This document shows, piece after piece, positions 27,801-42,800 of a stretch of DNA of 64,000 nt; the stretch's first letter is position 1, and the number at the start of each line of letters is the position of its first letter. The DNA is from Watersipora subatra (taxonomy: Eukaryota > Bryozoa > Gymnolaemata > Cheilostomatida > Watersiporidae), in assembly GCF_963576615.1 (NCBI RefSeq), contig NC_088715.1, forward strand, positions 3,054,001-3,118,000, in the 5' to 3' direction. Position numbers and translations under genes: made by a program. The notes beneath the pieces are model-generated. The model made no database searches, was not told where the DNA came from, and was given only the letters and a program-made list of their open reading frames with translations.

Positions 27801-30800
27801 GATACGGGGTCTTAGGTAAAACCCGAAGTGATTATCATAAACTATTGCTACGATAAGTTTGATATTGAGCTTTTCATTGGCCTTTCAATTCACGCGAGAA
27901 CATCACGTGACAAGACAATAACCATACAGCGCGGATACGTCATCGAAATCAAGAGATTCCAATCTACGGCGGCTTTTTGTTTTTGAGCTTTTAAGAGCTT
28001 TTAATCACATTTCCACATATTTGGCACATACCACACAACAGAGTAAAACATGGCGAATCTTTTGATACCAAATAACTGTAATGTGAATTTTGTTGCAAGT
28101 CAACCTTTAACAATTAAACCGCTTTAATTTAATTTAGTTTACGCTCTATCAATAGATACATTTAATTAAATTTATTTGTTGATAGAACGTAAACGCAATG
28201 ATTGAGCTTTTTCTCCACTAAAAGCAGCGTTAAATCTCGTTTAATGCTTTATTACTCTTATTGTTTCATTTTATTCAGAGGCGGTTGGAAGCCCTTACCA
28301 GGAGAGGACAATTTCAGCATGCAAAGGCTGTTTCATGCTAGAGTTTGTGTTTTATCTGTTGCGATAGCATTTGTAGGTGTGCATCTTAGTTGTTACACAG
28401 TCCAAACATAGACCAAACAAATAGGTCATACAGCATGTTGTAGGTCATATATGGTAATTAGCTCATATATGTAGCAAAAGGTTTATTTTTAAGCAGAGTT
28501 CTCTCACACAAGCTGTACTAGCAGATTTTATGGGTAGAAGTTTACATATTCTGGCACTCATTCAGCTCCAGCCTAGGTTTATGTTAACAACACATCATGA
28601 TCAATAATGAAAACTTAATAATTTTGATCAGTCTTTTGATGAAAGGTATTTCAAGTTTTTAAAAAAAAGAATATAATTTTCAAATTAAATTAATTGACCA
28701 ACCAATGAATTGAAATAAACTACAATTTTTTTACCAGTAAAAATGCATAAACCACAGTGGTTACCAAGGTCATGTAATAGTACTGTTCAATGTATATTCT
28801 TTAGTCTGCTCTGACAACAAGGAATGCCCTGCAGAATCTTCATGTATGTCTGGCAACTGTTATCCTCACTGTGAGTCAGACAGAGACTGTAACTACTACC
28901 CAGAAACAAAATGCATCTCCGGTCAGTCGGTGATTACATTCGCTACCCTGTTAATACTTTCAGAGTAATATAGCCAAAATTCTTTTGTTTTCATTAATAT
29001 TAATGAATTGAGGAACCAGTAAATTATAGCTATTAACATTTTTATAGGCATTAAAATGGCTCTGCCAATTTATTTTTTGCAATATTTCAGCAGTAAACAT
29101 CTTTCGTATATATTTTAGTACATACATGTAGTTAGAGAATATATACATAGAATAGCACATGAAGGTCTTACAGTTATCATAGCCTGGGTTAATATCTAAT
29201 TTCATAAAATATAGACTAACAGTGATGTGAATATAGTGTGTCATTCAAACTGATAGATGATAGATCAAAACAGACCGTCACAACCTCCAATAAAAAACTT
29301 GATCCACCTGAGCTCAGGTTGAATTTATCTCTGTAAAAATTGTTAATAACGTTAAGGCTACACAACTACAGTAAACAGCTTTTGTATACACACCGAACAA
29401 TAGCAGCTGAACTGTTCAAGCGTGTTTATGTGTCTGTTGCAGGGGTGTGCAGTGTAGAGTGCTATACTAACGTGGACTGTCTATGTGTCTGTTGCAGGGG
29501 TGTGCAGTGTTGAGTGCTATACCAACGAAGACTGTGATAGGAACCAGTACTGCAGCTCATCTCAAGGAGCCTGTATGACAAAATGCCAAACTAAGAGAGA
29601 GTGTGCTAGCAATCAGCACTGCTATAGCAATGTCTGTGAGTTACCATGCAAGAATGACACCGGATGTCCATTTGGAAACCTGTGCCACCAGGAAAACTGC
29701 ATCCCTACCTGCAATGAAGGTGCTTCATTTATGGTTCAAGTGTCTTATATTCATCAATTTAAGGGAATAATTAGGCCTTTTCAACATTAGTTCTGAGCTA
29801 TTTTAAGAGGTTCATCAATTCAAATCTCATTCTGAATGTCTTCACTCTATTCAGTTCAGTTGCAGATCAGTTCTATACACATGCTCGTGTCACTCACTTT
29901 TCTGAAAATATACTATAGCACGTGTCACTCACTTAACTTAGAGAAGCTAGAGCTTATAAATTATGAGCTCACAAGTTTAAAGCAGTCAAAAACTCTTCCT
30001 TTGTTGTCCTTTCAAAGGAGCTCATGTGTATGTGTTATAAGCCTAACAGCAACGGGTTAGTTAGGGATCAAACGGGATTAAAGTCTTAGATAATCCATTG
30101 ACTTACCGTTGCATCTGAGTGAGTTTTCAGTGGATCTTTTCAACTAGTTCCGATATCATACACCACTCATATGTTACTAATTATACAACCACAGAGTTAT
30201 ATTTGTCTTATTACTTTTCACAGCATTGTTGTCTGTTTCATTTCTTTTTACTTAGAACAGTCCTCTGGACAATATAATATGCAATGCTTAGAAGCAACTG
30301 TATACTTAATTGAAGCTAAATATGCTATTATATACATCATTTGTAACAGTGTATATAATAGAGTGTATATGGTATAACTGTCTATACAGGCTGTCTAAAG
30401 TCCCACCCCTTTTTAATGCTATGCACTGTTGATTTGAAAGGGTCTACATTTTACCCCATTGTGTATATACTGTATACAATGCGGATGTTCATATATTAAT
30501 GTATTCATCATATACGTAGATCTGAATTTACATTAATTGCATTTTACGTTGTATTCCAATATGTCTAATTATAAATATTTACTGTGCAACCTTGTTATCT
30601 CCCATGCTTGATCTTCTGCAAGATTGTTTATACCTTTGTTTGCTTTTTTGACTGTTTATATCCCCTTGTGTAATTTAACATAATTGCTTACATTTAGTTG
30701 CATATTCTTTATTGTTTGTCATTATCTTCATCTGTTACATGGTATTAATACATTTAACATTTATTTTAATTGTAAATGTCATAGAATTTTTTATGCCTGC

Positions 30801-33800
30801 TTTCATGGCTAGCCCTTTTTTAAAAATTATAAATGCAATTGCATGAATCCCATGCGCACTCACTAAAACTATAATAAAATAATAATATAATAATATAATT
30901 AACATCAAATAATATACAGTTAACTGTTGGTACAGATTTAAATCAAGGTCAGAATTTCTGCATCACTACTGTTCTTTCAATACCTCTAAGACTGCATATT
31001 CATAAGCAAAGCTTTACTCCTGAACTAGACAAATACATGGCTTTCTAAAGTAATTTGTAATAATTTCAGACAGTTCTTGCGCTGATATCTGTGTACATGG
31101 CCTATGTGCGGAAGGGTGCTCTCAAGGTGCAGTGTGTCCACTTGGTAAAGACTGCCAAAATGATAAGTGCCTAGCTTATTGTGGTCCGGCTACACCGTGT
31201 CCAAACAATCAAGTCTGCACTCAAGGTTATTGTGTAGAAGAATGTGAGGTAAGTTGATACAAGTAGAACTTCAAACAAATTTTCTCTTAAAATACGAGTA
31301 ATCCCTGAGATACGAGCCAGTTCACAATTTCCATTACATGGCCCAGTATGGGAAAGGCCATTTTTAACAACAGCATCCCTCAGTCTTTCTCTTCGAATCA
31401 TTTTGAAAAACTTTTAAAAGGTCAGCTAAAAGTTATAATAACGCCGCACAAAAAACGTCAAGTTGGAAACAGATAATAAAAAATTAATATGACATGAAGC
31501 AAGTTTAGTCAATTTGCTTTAAGTTTGTTGGATTAATTTGTGTTTAGTCCCAGATTTGGTCGCAGATTAATTTGTACTTAGTTATTTTTTATAGTAAATA
31601 GTGCCTTGAAACACTCAGTCACAGAATGCATTACACTCCTATGTCAAGGTAATACTGTATGTGCATCTATCTGCATATGTATTTTATCTCGTTTTAGTCG
31701 TGAGTAGAAAATAGCCAAAAGTGCATAATGCCTGGGAAAAACATCGGTCAAAGCAATTGTAGTACAAAAATGTGAACGTTGTTTATATAATGTACAAATC
31801 AAATGACAAGTTTAATGTAGATTTCTGGTATCATATGATATTCGATATAATCCTACCATCAGAGTTGCCTGCTCGCTAGCAACATAAATATAATTGTTTG
31901 ACTGTTTATCCAAAGACGTTTAAAAAACAATAGATAAATTGTCTTCGTTTTTGTATTTGTTATATTCTTGCTATATTTTAACTTAACATATTGATATACA
32001 TGTTGGTTATAAGTTTTACCCTAAACTAATCCTGCACCTTTTTATATCTAGTAAATTAGTTTGAAATATTTGCAGCCTACTGATGATGGATGCAGAGATG
32101 AGTGTTTTGAGAATAGACAATGCGCTGACAAGCATCACTGTTTTGAGGGAACCTGCACCGGGCCTTGTGCACAGAACTCTGACTGCGGTTCGGGTTACCT
32201 CTGTAACCAAGGTTAATAGAACTTATTCTCCTTGTAGCTGTATAACACCTACATCTTATTTTACTGTTCGACTTCTGTAAGGTCACGCTATTGTTTTTAA
32301 ATGTAAAAGCACATTGAATATGACATGCCATACATTTATCAACATTGAATATGACATGCCATGCCTCTATCAACATGACAACACAACATAGCAGCAGTGT
32401 TATAAGCTCTTTTCAAACAAACAGATGTTCTATTTTTTTACATTCTTAAATAACAACCTGTGGACAGATGTCAGGTTTTAAATAACAGCCTGTTAATGTG
32501 TTAGGCTCCTGTGCGATCGCCTGTTCGGAAGAAGATAGGATTTTCTGTCCGTATGAACTTTACTGCGGGGTGGATGGTTACTGTAAAAGTTTGAGTGGCT
32601 CTCCGTGTTCCTCGTCAGCTGACTGCCCTTCAAATCAGTACTGCTCTGATGTGGGCTGCAGAGACTCCGTCAGACATGGCAGTGCCTGCGTGACAGACGA
32701 CGAATGTGGTGAGAATTCCCACCTTTTAGTAGCTTATTTTAGCCAAGTTTCCTGTTGAAGGTAGATAGCAGAAAGAGGTGCTTTGAAAGCTGGTATTCTT
32801 CATCAAAGCATTTCAGTCATGCAAAAAGAGTTTGCACCAAAAAGCTACCATATTTGTTTTAGTTTTTTTTCTACAGCAGTGTTTGGTAGCTTGCTGATTT
32901 TAAATAAACAGATATTTAACAATAGTCATTCATTTGATTGAGATTTTTGTTAAAAAAAACAAATAAAAAAGAAAAATAGACTTTCTTTAGACTTTATATC
33001 ATATGTTATTCCTACTAAACGCGAAATAATAAAACTAAAAAAGTTGATGGTGTGACTCCCGAGAAGTGTGACAGCAACAACTTCTACGTATGTTTAGAAA
33101 ATTACCAAAAAAGAGCAACTGTACTTTAATACTTTCTCGTGGCACAATTTACAATCAGTAGCGCTCATCACTCACCAGTAGTAGTAGCTCATCACTCACC
33201 AGTAGTAGTAGCTCATTACTCACCAGTAGTAGTAGCTCATTACTCACCAGTAGTAGTAGCTCATCACTCACCAGTAGTAGTAGCTCATCACTCACCAGCA
33301 GTAGTAGCTCATCACTCACCAGTAGTAGTAGCTCATTACTCACCAGTAGTAGTAGCTCATCACTCACCAGTAGTAGTAGCTCATCACTCACCAGTAGTAG
33401 TAGCTCATCACTCACCAGTAGTAGTAGCTCATCACTCACCAGTAGTAGTAGCTCATCACTCATCAGTAGTAGTAGCTCATTACTCACCAGTAGTAGTAGC
33501 TCATCACTCACCAGTAGTAGTAGCTCATCACTCACCAGTAGTAGTAGCTCATCACTCACCAGTAGTAGTAGCTCATCACTCACCAGTAGTAGTAGCTCAT
33601 TACTCACCAGTAGTAGTAGCTCATCACTCACCAGCAGTAGTAGCTCATTACTCACCAGTAGTAGTAGCTCATCACTCACCAGTAGTAGTAGCTCATCACT
33701 CACCAGTAGTAGTAGCTCATTACTCACCAGTAGTAGTAGCTCATCACTCACAAGCAGTAGTAGCTCAACACTCACCAGTAGTAGTAGCTCATCACTCACC

Positions 33801-36800
33801 AGTAGTAGTAGCTCATTACTCACCAGTAGTAGTAGCTCATCACTCACCAGTAGTAGTAGCTCATTACTCACCAGTAGTAGTAGCTCATCACTCACCAGTA
33901 GTAGTAGCTCATCACTCACCAGTAGTAGTAGCTCATCACTCACCAGCAGTAGTAGCTCATCACTCACCAGTAGTAGTAGCTCATTACTCACCAGTAGTAG
34001 TAGCTCATCACTCACCAGTAGTAGTAGCTCATCACTCACTAGTAGTAGTAGCTCATCACTCACCAGTAGTAGTAGTAGTAGCTCATTACTCACCAGTAGT
34101 AGTAGCTCATTACTCACCAGTAGTAGTAGCTCATCACTCACCAACATGGGCTATTTTTATCATGGTTTTCTTGTTGATTATCAACTCCGCTGTAAAACAA
34201 TTATTTTATTTTATAAACGTAGGCATCTATACTTTTGCAAACTAGATGGTGGTACTAACCACAAGTGGGTTATCTTTCTCTCAAAAGAGAGGAGAATAAA
34301 TCTACTTCCCACAAGTGGATTTATTTTCTTCTCTCCTGTTATGCGCTCTTGTACCTCAACATTTAAATCAAGTTATCACATTTAACATGATATTTACATG
34401 TATATATCTGTACGCTTTCAACCCTTATGAAACCCTTTTCAAACCCTTATGAAAGTTTTATTTAGTTCTCAAATATTGGAAGATTGGAAAAATGTGAGAA
34501 GACAATTATTCTGAGCTTTTCAATTCAATCATTTGTCAGGGAGATAATCTCTGCTTGTAAGAATTCATTTGATGACTTTACTTAACAGCCTAACAATAGG
34601 TTATATTACATTTAGCTCGACTGGTATAACCCTCTGATGTTCTATTATATTTTACTAATAAATAAGATGGGGAGTTGATAAGATAGGCCTCTATGTCAGC
34701 ATGTATTTGGCCTTCTGGCCGATATATCAGCATGTATTTGGCCTTCTGGCCTATATATCAGCATGTATTTGGCCTTCTGGCCTATATATCAGCATGTATT
34801 TGGCCTTCTGGCCTATATATCAGCATGTATTTGGCCTTCTGGCCTATATATCAGCATGTATTTGGCCTTCTGGCCTATATATCAGCATGTATTTGGCTTT
34901 CTGGCCTATATGTCAGCATGTATTTGGCCTTCTGCCGTATATGTCAGCATGTATTTGGCCTTCTGCCCTATATGTCAGCATTTGTTTGGCCTTCTGCCCT
35001 ATATATCAGCATGTATTTGGCCTTCTGGCCTATATATCAGCATGTATTTGGTCTTCTGCCCTATATGTCAGCATTTATTTGGCCTTCTGCCCAATATGTC
35101 AGCATTTATTTGGCCTTCTGGCCTATATATAGCATGTATTTGGCCTTCTGCCCAATATGTCAGCATTTATTTGGCCTGTATGTCAGCATGTATTTGGCCT
35201 TCTGGCCTATATATCAGCATGTATTTGGCCTTCTGGCCTATATATCAGCATGTATTTGGCCTTCTGGCCTATATATCAGCATGTATTTGGCCTTCTGCCC
35301 AATATGTCAGCATTTATTTGGCCATCTGGCCTATATGTCAGCATGTATTTGGCCTTCTGGCCTATATATCAGCATGTATTTGGCCTTCTGGCCTATATAT
35401 CAGCATGTATTTGGCCTTCTGCCCAATATGTCAGCATTTATTTGGCCTTCTGGCCTATATATAGCATGTATTTGGCCTTCTGGCCTATATATAGCATGTA
35501 TTTGGCCTTCTGGCCGATATATCAGCATGTATTTGGCCTGTATGTCAGCATGTATTTGAGCAGGAAAAGATGAACTATGTCATGAGAGAAGGTGCGAGTG
35601 CTTGAGAGGGGCGAATAGTCGCTGTGTTGAATACCCTATTTCATGTGACTCAAAGAATCCTAATTCTACATCAGTAGAAACTTGCTCAAAGCTCCTACCA
35701 AATTCTGTCTGCGATAAAAGCACAAGCTGGTTAGTCTATCTTATAACGCGTAATCATCACAGTTTCCCGTGTCAGGATTAATTTCATTTTAACATTTTCT
35801 TCGTTTTGGAATACTTGTACACAGTATTTCCTTACTAAGAGAACCGAGACATTAGGTTCTAATCCTGCTTCAACACACGTGCATACTAGACTTTTTGTGT
35901 CTCGCATCAGCCTAGAACTTTTCTCTAATAAGTTTTTGAATTTACATAATTGTTGATTTTTGTATTTCCATGCAGCTCCAGTGATAAAATGTAGTTAGAA
36001 ATGGTCCGAAATGCTTATGGTAATTAAACATATAACTGCCTGAGACATTTAGGCTCTTTGCCCTGCGAAAGTAAAGTGTGTGTGGGTGGGTGCGTGCGTG
36101 CGTGTCAGTAGGAGAAATAAAATTTTTGCATATGCTTATTTAAAAAACTGATGCTGACTGAAAAAATACATAAATAAAATAAAAATGTAAAACCATGAAA
36201 ATCATATTACTTTTTAAGAATGTGATTAAGATATGATATAGACTTAGATCTAAAACAGTGTTTGAGTAGGAGGTTCACTCTAAGTTCGTTCATAGGGTAG
36301 TCTTGTCAAAACTAAGATTGGTGTGGCTTCTGATGTTATTAACCTTCAGCTTTTTATGGCTAGGCGGCAGTCAAATAACTGTCATGCTAGTCTTACGAAA
36401 TGTCGCCATCAGCTGAGTTTAAACTGAAAGTTTTAGTGACCTCATTTGGTACCTTGATCAATGTCATCCTTCTTAGGCGCTAGTGTACTTTCATAGGTGT
36501 TCCTGTGAGGAGCCCGAGTACCAGAGGTTAGGTGACAGATGTGTCAGCCCAGCAGCAGATGTATGCACAACTACTTGTCCGGAATCAGCGGAATGTCGGG
36601 GTTACAGATGTTACCATTTGTGTGGCCAAAATAGAGCCTCCTGCCCTTCTGGACTCACGTGTGCCAATGGTATGAGTTTTTCAAAATTTCACCCAAGTTG
36701 GATTTCCAAGTATATATTTGGTTGTGATGGTTTCATTAGCTAGTGAGTCCAGTTTGAAGGTGAGCACCTGTGAACAACTTGCAAGCTTGCATCAAGTCTC

Positions 36801-39800
36801 CGCATAGGTTACAGCCCATGTGAGGAAGAGCAGTCGGTCAAAATGTTTGCTTTACTTCATTTTTGCGTCAATTTTCAGCTAATGAGAAAATTATCCCACC
36901 TTTTCAAATTTTGGGTTTTTTTAAAGCATAACTTTAATCCTTATATTAAATGTGCTTTACAAAAAGTTTTATAAAAAGCCACACTGTAATCTGTCTATTA
37001 ATTGTATTTTACATATGCAGAGCTCTGTTCAATTATCTGACAGCTGGCTCACCTACACACAATTTGTGACATTCTTGTAAAGTATGAGTTTGATATTCAT
37101 AACTATTAAAATTACTTACACCTAGTACTTGCACATCTGCAGGTTACTGTGACTATCCATGTACTGAAGACTCCAATTGCAATTTTGGTCAAAAGTGTGA
37201 GTGTGGGACATGTACACATACATGTATAAATGACAGGCAGTGTCTCATCAACCAGAGATGTAATAATGGTGAGTATTTACATAGCCGAATATAGCAGCAA
37301 ACTGTAGAAAACTGATTTTATCATAAGCCATGTCAGTTTAAAGCTGCATAGGGCCATGGACAGTAGCAAAACTTTTGTTCTGTGGACACAGTGAAATGAA
37401 TAGTTACAACTCATAATTTATTTCTAATGGATGATATTGGATGCCAATACTTGCAGTACTGGCATCAATTCAAAAAAGCCAAGAAAAAGACTATATGTAT
37501 TTAATCTGTAAGTCAAGAGGGAAAAGGGAACGTAATGTCAGAAACTTATTGACTAAATTTTAAGATTTCATTCTTATTCAGGCTATCAGGTCATCAAAAT
37601 CGATATGGTTAGTTTATAATTTGGTTCAATCATTAATTTTAGGCCAAAGCTTATTAGGGACATCAAAAGTGATCTTGCTGATCATTGATGGGTGTTGGAA
37701 AGTAGAGTTGCCCCGATTTTAATATCGGTATCGGTGCCGATATGAGTGTTAAGTATTTGAATCGGTATCGGCCGATCTTTTCTTTAAAAATCGGTAACTT
37801 CAGATACTTTTTACAGATCAGCTATTTAGCAAAAACCCGTATTGAAGCCTGCTACACTAATAAAAAATCATCAGCTGCAAGTTCCTTATTTTTACCTAAT
37901 GAATTCCGGGCCTGTCACACAATCTATTTCATGTCGATAGACCTAATAAACATCCACACAGCTGAGAAGTCTTTTGGCTTTAGTCAGGACGTAATCACAA
38001 AGTGCGGTATTTCCCAATTACAGCGATATGATTTATTGCAGCCACTCACAAACTAGAGAACCTTAATGAGAAACAATAAGGCTGTGTAATGTTTCTAATT
38101 ACTAGCATTACGAAAGTAATTTGAGCAGTCGATGCATAAAGTTTACCTATCTATTTTTCTCTTGAGTCTGACGATATGATGTATCGTTTGTATCGCATAA
38201 AATAACCTCAGCGGCTTATCGGTATTTAGCCTGTCCTGCATCATCTGTGGCAAGTGAGTCCTGCTTCCGTACGACTGCCTACATCGATAGTGATAGAAAA
38301 TAAAGACGACTCACTGAGAGAATTGAATCACTAACGGTAATTAACAGACACATTTATTTGCTCTAAACTTGTACAGGCGCAGCAGTTCGTTCAGCAATAG
38401 AAGAAAGACTTCATTATTGCAGAGAAAGCTGTACTACTAACAGTAATTACCATTATTAATAACAGATTTCAAGAAACATGAACTGTTTTGTTACTATATG
38501 CATGGTATGTCAGTATGTGAGTATATATATATATATATATATACATGTATATATTTTTCCCATAAATGCAAACAACTAAATGCATCAATATTTATATTTA
38601 CTTTGCATTATATTTATATTTGCATAACAAAATTAACAATTATCTACGCAACACAAAAGATCTGAATCGGATTATTTTTCAATAAGAATCGGTATATCGA
38701 ATCGGTATCTGAATCGGCTGGTGAAATTTGAATCGGGGCATCTCTATTGGAAAGCACTCACAGCTATTCGAAGTTATTATACTTCGAGTATGAAAATGTT
38801 AGTTGAAAGTTGTGAGCAACTAAGTCATTAGAAAATTTTTACACAAAATATACTCTTCAAATTTAGCATCAGATAAGTGCGAACAACATAATTTTAGGTC
38901 TCTGCAAAAGCGCTTATGAATTTTTTTAAAAATCTATCATTTCAGAAACAAGGCAGTTAATAAATAATAATAAATTTTAGCTGTCACATAACACAAACCT
39001 AAAATCTAATCTTTGTTTGCAGGGCGTAAAATATATTTATTAACCTGCTGATCAACAATCAGCATTCATTAGTTTATAAGTACATTTAGGATTTTCCATA
39101 ACTACAAAGATAAACGTTTACCGCTTTGTCTGTGGTCATTGCAAAAATAATGCTTCGGTTTATATATTGTCATTTTTTAAACTTTCAAGGTGATATAGGT
39201 ATTAAACTGAGCAATCAACTATTACAGTATATATGTGTCCATCGGAAGACTGAATGTATTTGATCTAACCAATATAATGTCACAAGTCCTTGATACCTTA
39301 ACTAACTGCCGATGAGTTACTGGCTTCAAATTTCTTAACTTACACTGAAGATTTATGCAATCCTGTGGCAGTGTTCTAGTTCTTTTTGAAGCTAGAGTTT
39401 TTTCAACAGGCGTCTGTAGAGAAGCGTACTGTGCCAAGATTTGCGACTCTAACAACAATGATGGCAATTGTTCGGCAAGCACTAGCTGCAGCACACCTGA
39501 CTTCACATGCCAGAATGATGTTTGCTTGAGATTCTGTGATACTACAGGTAACTACTATTGTTAACATTGCTGGTGACACTTGAGATCAAATTTAAGTATT
39601 ATTAGAATGCTGCTGTTAGCATTACCAGCTTTCAATCTGGAAAAAAAAGTGTTCAATCTTCTAGTTTTTAAATATATTTTGCATATATATTTATATATAT
39701 TTTTCAACTCAATAAAGCTATTAACAACCCTTTGGACTATAACCATTGTCTGGGCATCATAAATATTTCCATATTTTCTATCTTACAGTCTGCCGTGATA

Positions 39801-42800
39801 TGTACAGTAGGTTGTGTGTCATACAGTCAGCTGTGTGTCATACAGTCAGCTGTGTGTCATACAATCAGTGGTGTGTCACACAGTCAGTTGTGTGTCATAC
39901 AGACAGTTGTGTGTCCTACAGACAGTTGTGTATTATACAGTCAGCTGTGTGTCATACAGTCAATTGTGTGTCATACAGTCAGCTGTGTGTCATACAGTCA
40001 GTTGTGTGTCATACAGTCAGCTTTGTGTCATACAGTCAGCTTTGTGTCATACAGTCAGCTTTGTGTAACATACAGTCAGTTGTGTGTCATACAGTCAGTT
40101 GTGTGTCATACAGTCAGTTGTGTGTCATATAGTCAGCTGTGTATCATACAGTCAGCTGTGTGTCATACAGTCAGCTGTGTGTCATACAGTCAGCTGTGTG
40201 TCATACAGTCAGTTGTGTGTCATACAGTCAGCTGTATATCATACAGTCAGTTGTGTATTATACAGTCAGTTGTGTGTCATACAGTCAGCTGTGTATCATA
40301 CAGTCAGTTGTGTGTCATACAGCCAGTTGTGTGTCATATAGTCAGCTGTGTATCATACAGTCAGTTGTGTATTATACAGTCAGTTGTGTGTCATACAGTC
40401 AGCTGTGTGTCATACAGTCAGTTGTGTGTCATACAGTCAGCTGTGTATCATACAGTCAGATGTGTGTCATACAGTCATTTGTGTGTCATACAGTCAGCTG
40501 TGTGTCATACAGTCAGCTGTGTAACATACAGTCAGCTTTGTGTTATACAGTCAGCTTTGTGTCATACAGTCAGCTTTGTTTATCATACAGTCAGTTGTGT
40601 GTCGTACAGTCAGTTGCGTGTCATACAGTCAGTTGTGTATCATTTAGTCAGCTGTGTATCATACAGTCAGCTGTGTGTCATACAGTCAGCTGTGTGCCAT
40701 ACAGTCAGCTGTGTGTCATACAGTCAGTTGTGTGTCATACAGTCAGTTGTGTATCATACAGTCAGTTGTGTGTGATACAGTCAGCTGTATATCATACCAT
40801 CAGCTATGTGTCACACAGTCAGCTGTTTGTCATACAGTCAGTTGTGTATCATACAGTCAGCTTTGTGTCATACAGTCAGCTTTGTGTATCATACAGTCAG
40901 TTGTGTGACATACAATCAGTAGTGTGTCATAAAGTCAGTTGTGTGTCATACAGTCAGCTGTGTGTCATACAGTCAGTTGTGTGTCATACAGTCAGCTGTG
41001 TAACATACAGTCAGCTGTGTGTCATACAGTCAGATGTGTGTCATACAGTCAGCTGTGTGTCATACAGTCAGTGGTGTGTCACACAGTCAGTTGTGTGTCA
41101 TACAGACAGTTGTGTATTATACAGTCAGTTGTGTGTCATACAGTCGGCTGTGTGTCATATAGTCAGATGTGTGACATACAGCCAGCTGTGCTAGAAAAGA
41201 AGCAACTTTAGTATACCCTTCTTTCTCAATGAACCATACAGTGGTATTTCCAAAGTCTACAGAGTATATTTTCACACGAGTAATTGACGAAAATGTTTCA
41301 GCGTCGTGTCGTCAATCACCAGGAGAAGCACTGGCCAAGTGTGGATGTCCCCAGCCAGTCATAACATATGAAGAATGCCTTATATATGATATCTACTGTC
41401 CTCCTACCACTTATTCTCCTGGAGGTTTTACTCTGGTTAGCTTATTGCACACTTTGACTCAATCAAAACCTACCTGTTATCTGTCTCAAAGTTTGTCTGT
41501 GTATTCGTGCATTTGTCTCTGTGTATGTGCAGCGATTGGTATTAAAATCTTGGATTAAAGAATCTGCATCACGGAATATTTGATCTCAGACCTTCCCAAT
41601 CACCAGTCCACAGCCTTACCAATTAAGTTAAACAAGCTTGACGAATCTGTAAGGCAATTTATGTTGTTATATGAGTGTAAATATGCTACCGCTCTCCGTT
41701 ACGGCTCAACGTAAATTTATGCTTGCTCTCACATAAAAGCAAGTAATTAGCTTTTATTAGTAAGCTTACTCAAATTATTCATTGGAGTTTTGCTAGGCTA
41801 ATAACAAGTGGCAGGCAACTACATTACCTCTCATTGTTTATGAACTGGTTTTTAATACCCGTGCAATGCCGGGCATCCATTTAGGATATATCGTATATGT
41901 ATATATACATTTATCTTGTATATATATATATATAAATATCAGTGTTTGTCAGCTGGGGTGTCCAGTTATAGTGATAAAGTTTTAAAAACCAAAAATCTGC
42001 TTTAAGTGGGGTTTGAACTAGGATATGCAGACTTGAACTAGGCCCCTTGATTACGTCAAGTTGCTACATTGCAATACAGCGGATTAATTTTGCGCATCAT
42101 ACTTATCACACCTCCCATTTTGGATGACGATTGGTTAAACACTCACACTTCAGCTCAAATGCTTAATGAGCATGACACAATTTTTTCCCAACTCTGGCTT
42201 AAGTTATAATTGCGGCTCTTATTATAGTAAGAATAACTAGCTTAAGTTACTAAAACTTATTCAGTAGAGCAACTTGGCTTAAGTTGCTCTACTTCAACTT
42301 CGAAAATAAATTTTCTATGCAAAAGATTTTTTTATTACCCGTTCAACACCAGGCATTCGTTAGCAAATGAATGGAAGAGATTGAAATATTATGAGACTTT
42401 GAAATTACAGGCGATTTCTAAAGGCTCCAGCAACAAACTTTGTGACTACAGAGGCTGTAATTTGTAATAACTTGTAGCAAGTAAAAGTGCATGACTTGAA
42501 GAATGTTGGCTGATTCCCATTATCAATTTTTGTAGGCAATATTGAGTTTTAGAGCTAGTCTTTTAACAAGTTCAAGTAATTGTTACCTTAATTCTCAGAA
42601 TGTTAAATTCTGAGTTGAAAGTCAACATATACTGAAAAACCGATTTTCCAGATAGTGAACAGATAGAAACAATCCGTCTATTACTTCATGTTGTTACATG
42701 AAGTGATAGACAGATATGTAGAATCTTCATCAAACGTAGAATTTTTTGAATTCTATATAAAGAGACTGTCGCCCTTTCAGTATCATTAAAATGAAATATT

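Larger units (their letters stand above)
24044..28106 (+). mobile_element. Kolobok-type DNA transposon, decayed, 4.06 kb
   Basis: Terminal inverted repeats of roughly 100 bp: AGGTTGACTTGCAACAAAAT at 24044 and its complement ending 28106. Both flanks are TTAA (24040-24043, 28107-28110), the duplication used by Kolobok elements. Inside are a THAP-like N-terminal segment, acidic linker, Cys-rich block and a GDGRCDSPGH core, in the usual order. Frames are broken, so it is probably inactive. It sits in intron 11 in the same orientation as the gene. Confidence 0.88.

Noticed and set aside
33139..34245. 368-codon + frame of repeated VVVAHHSP
   Set aside because: A 24-bp stop-free unit opens both strands. 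The region is intronic and lacks any unique domain.
34693..35573. Several long + frames (SACIWPSGLYI)
   Set aside because: A 31-bp unit cycles through all frames. Intronic array.
39732..41194. Frames of about 350 codons with repeated cysteines (SCVSYSQLCVIQ)
   Set aside because: A 19-bp unit opens all three frames equally. The cysteine spacing is unrelated to the receptor modules.
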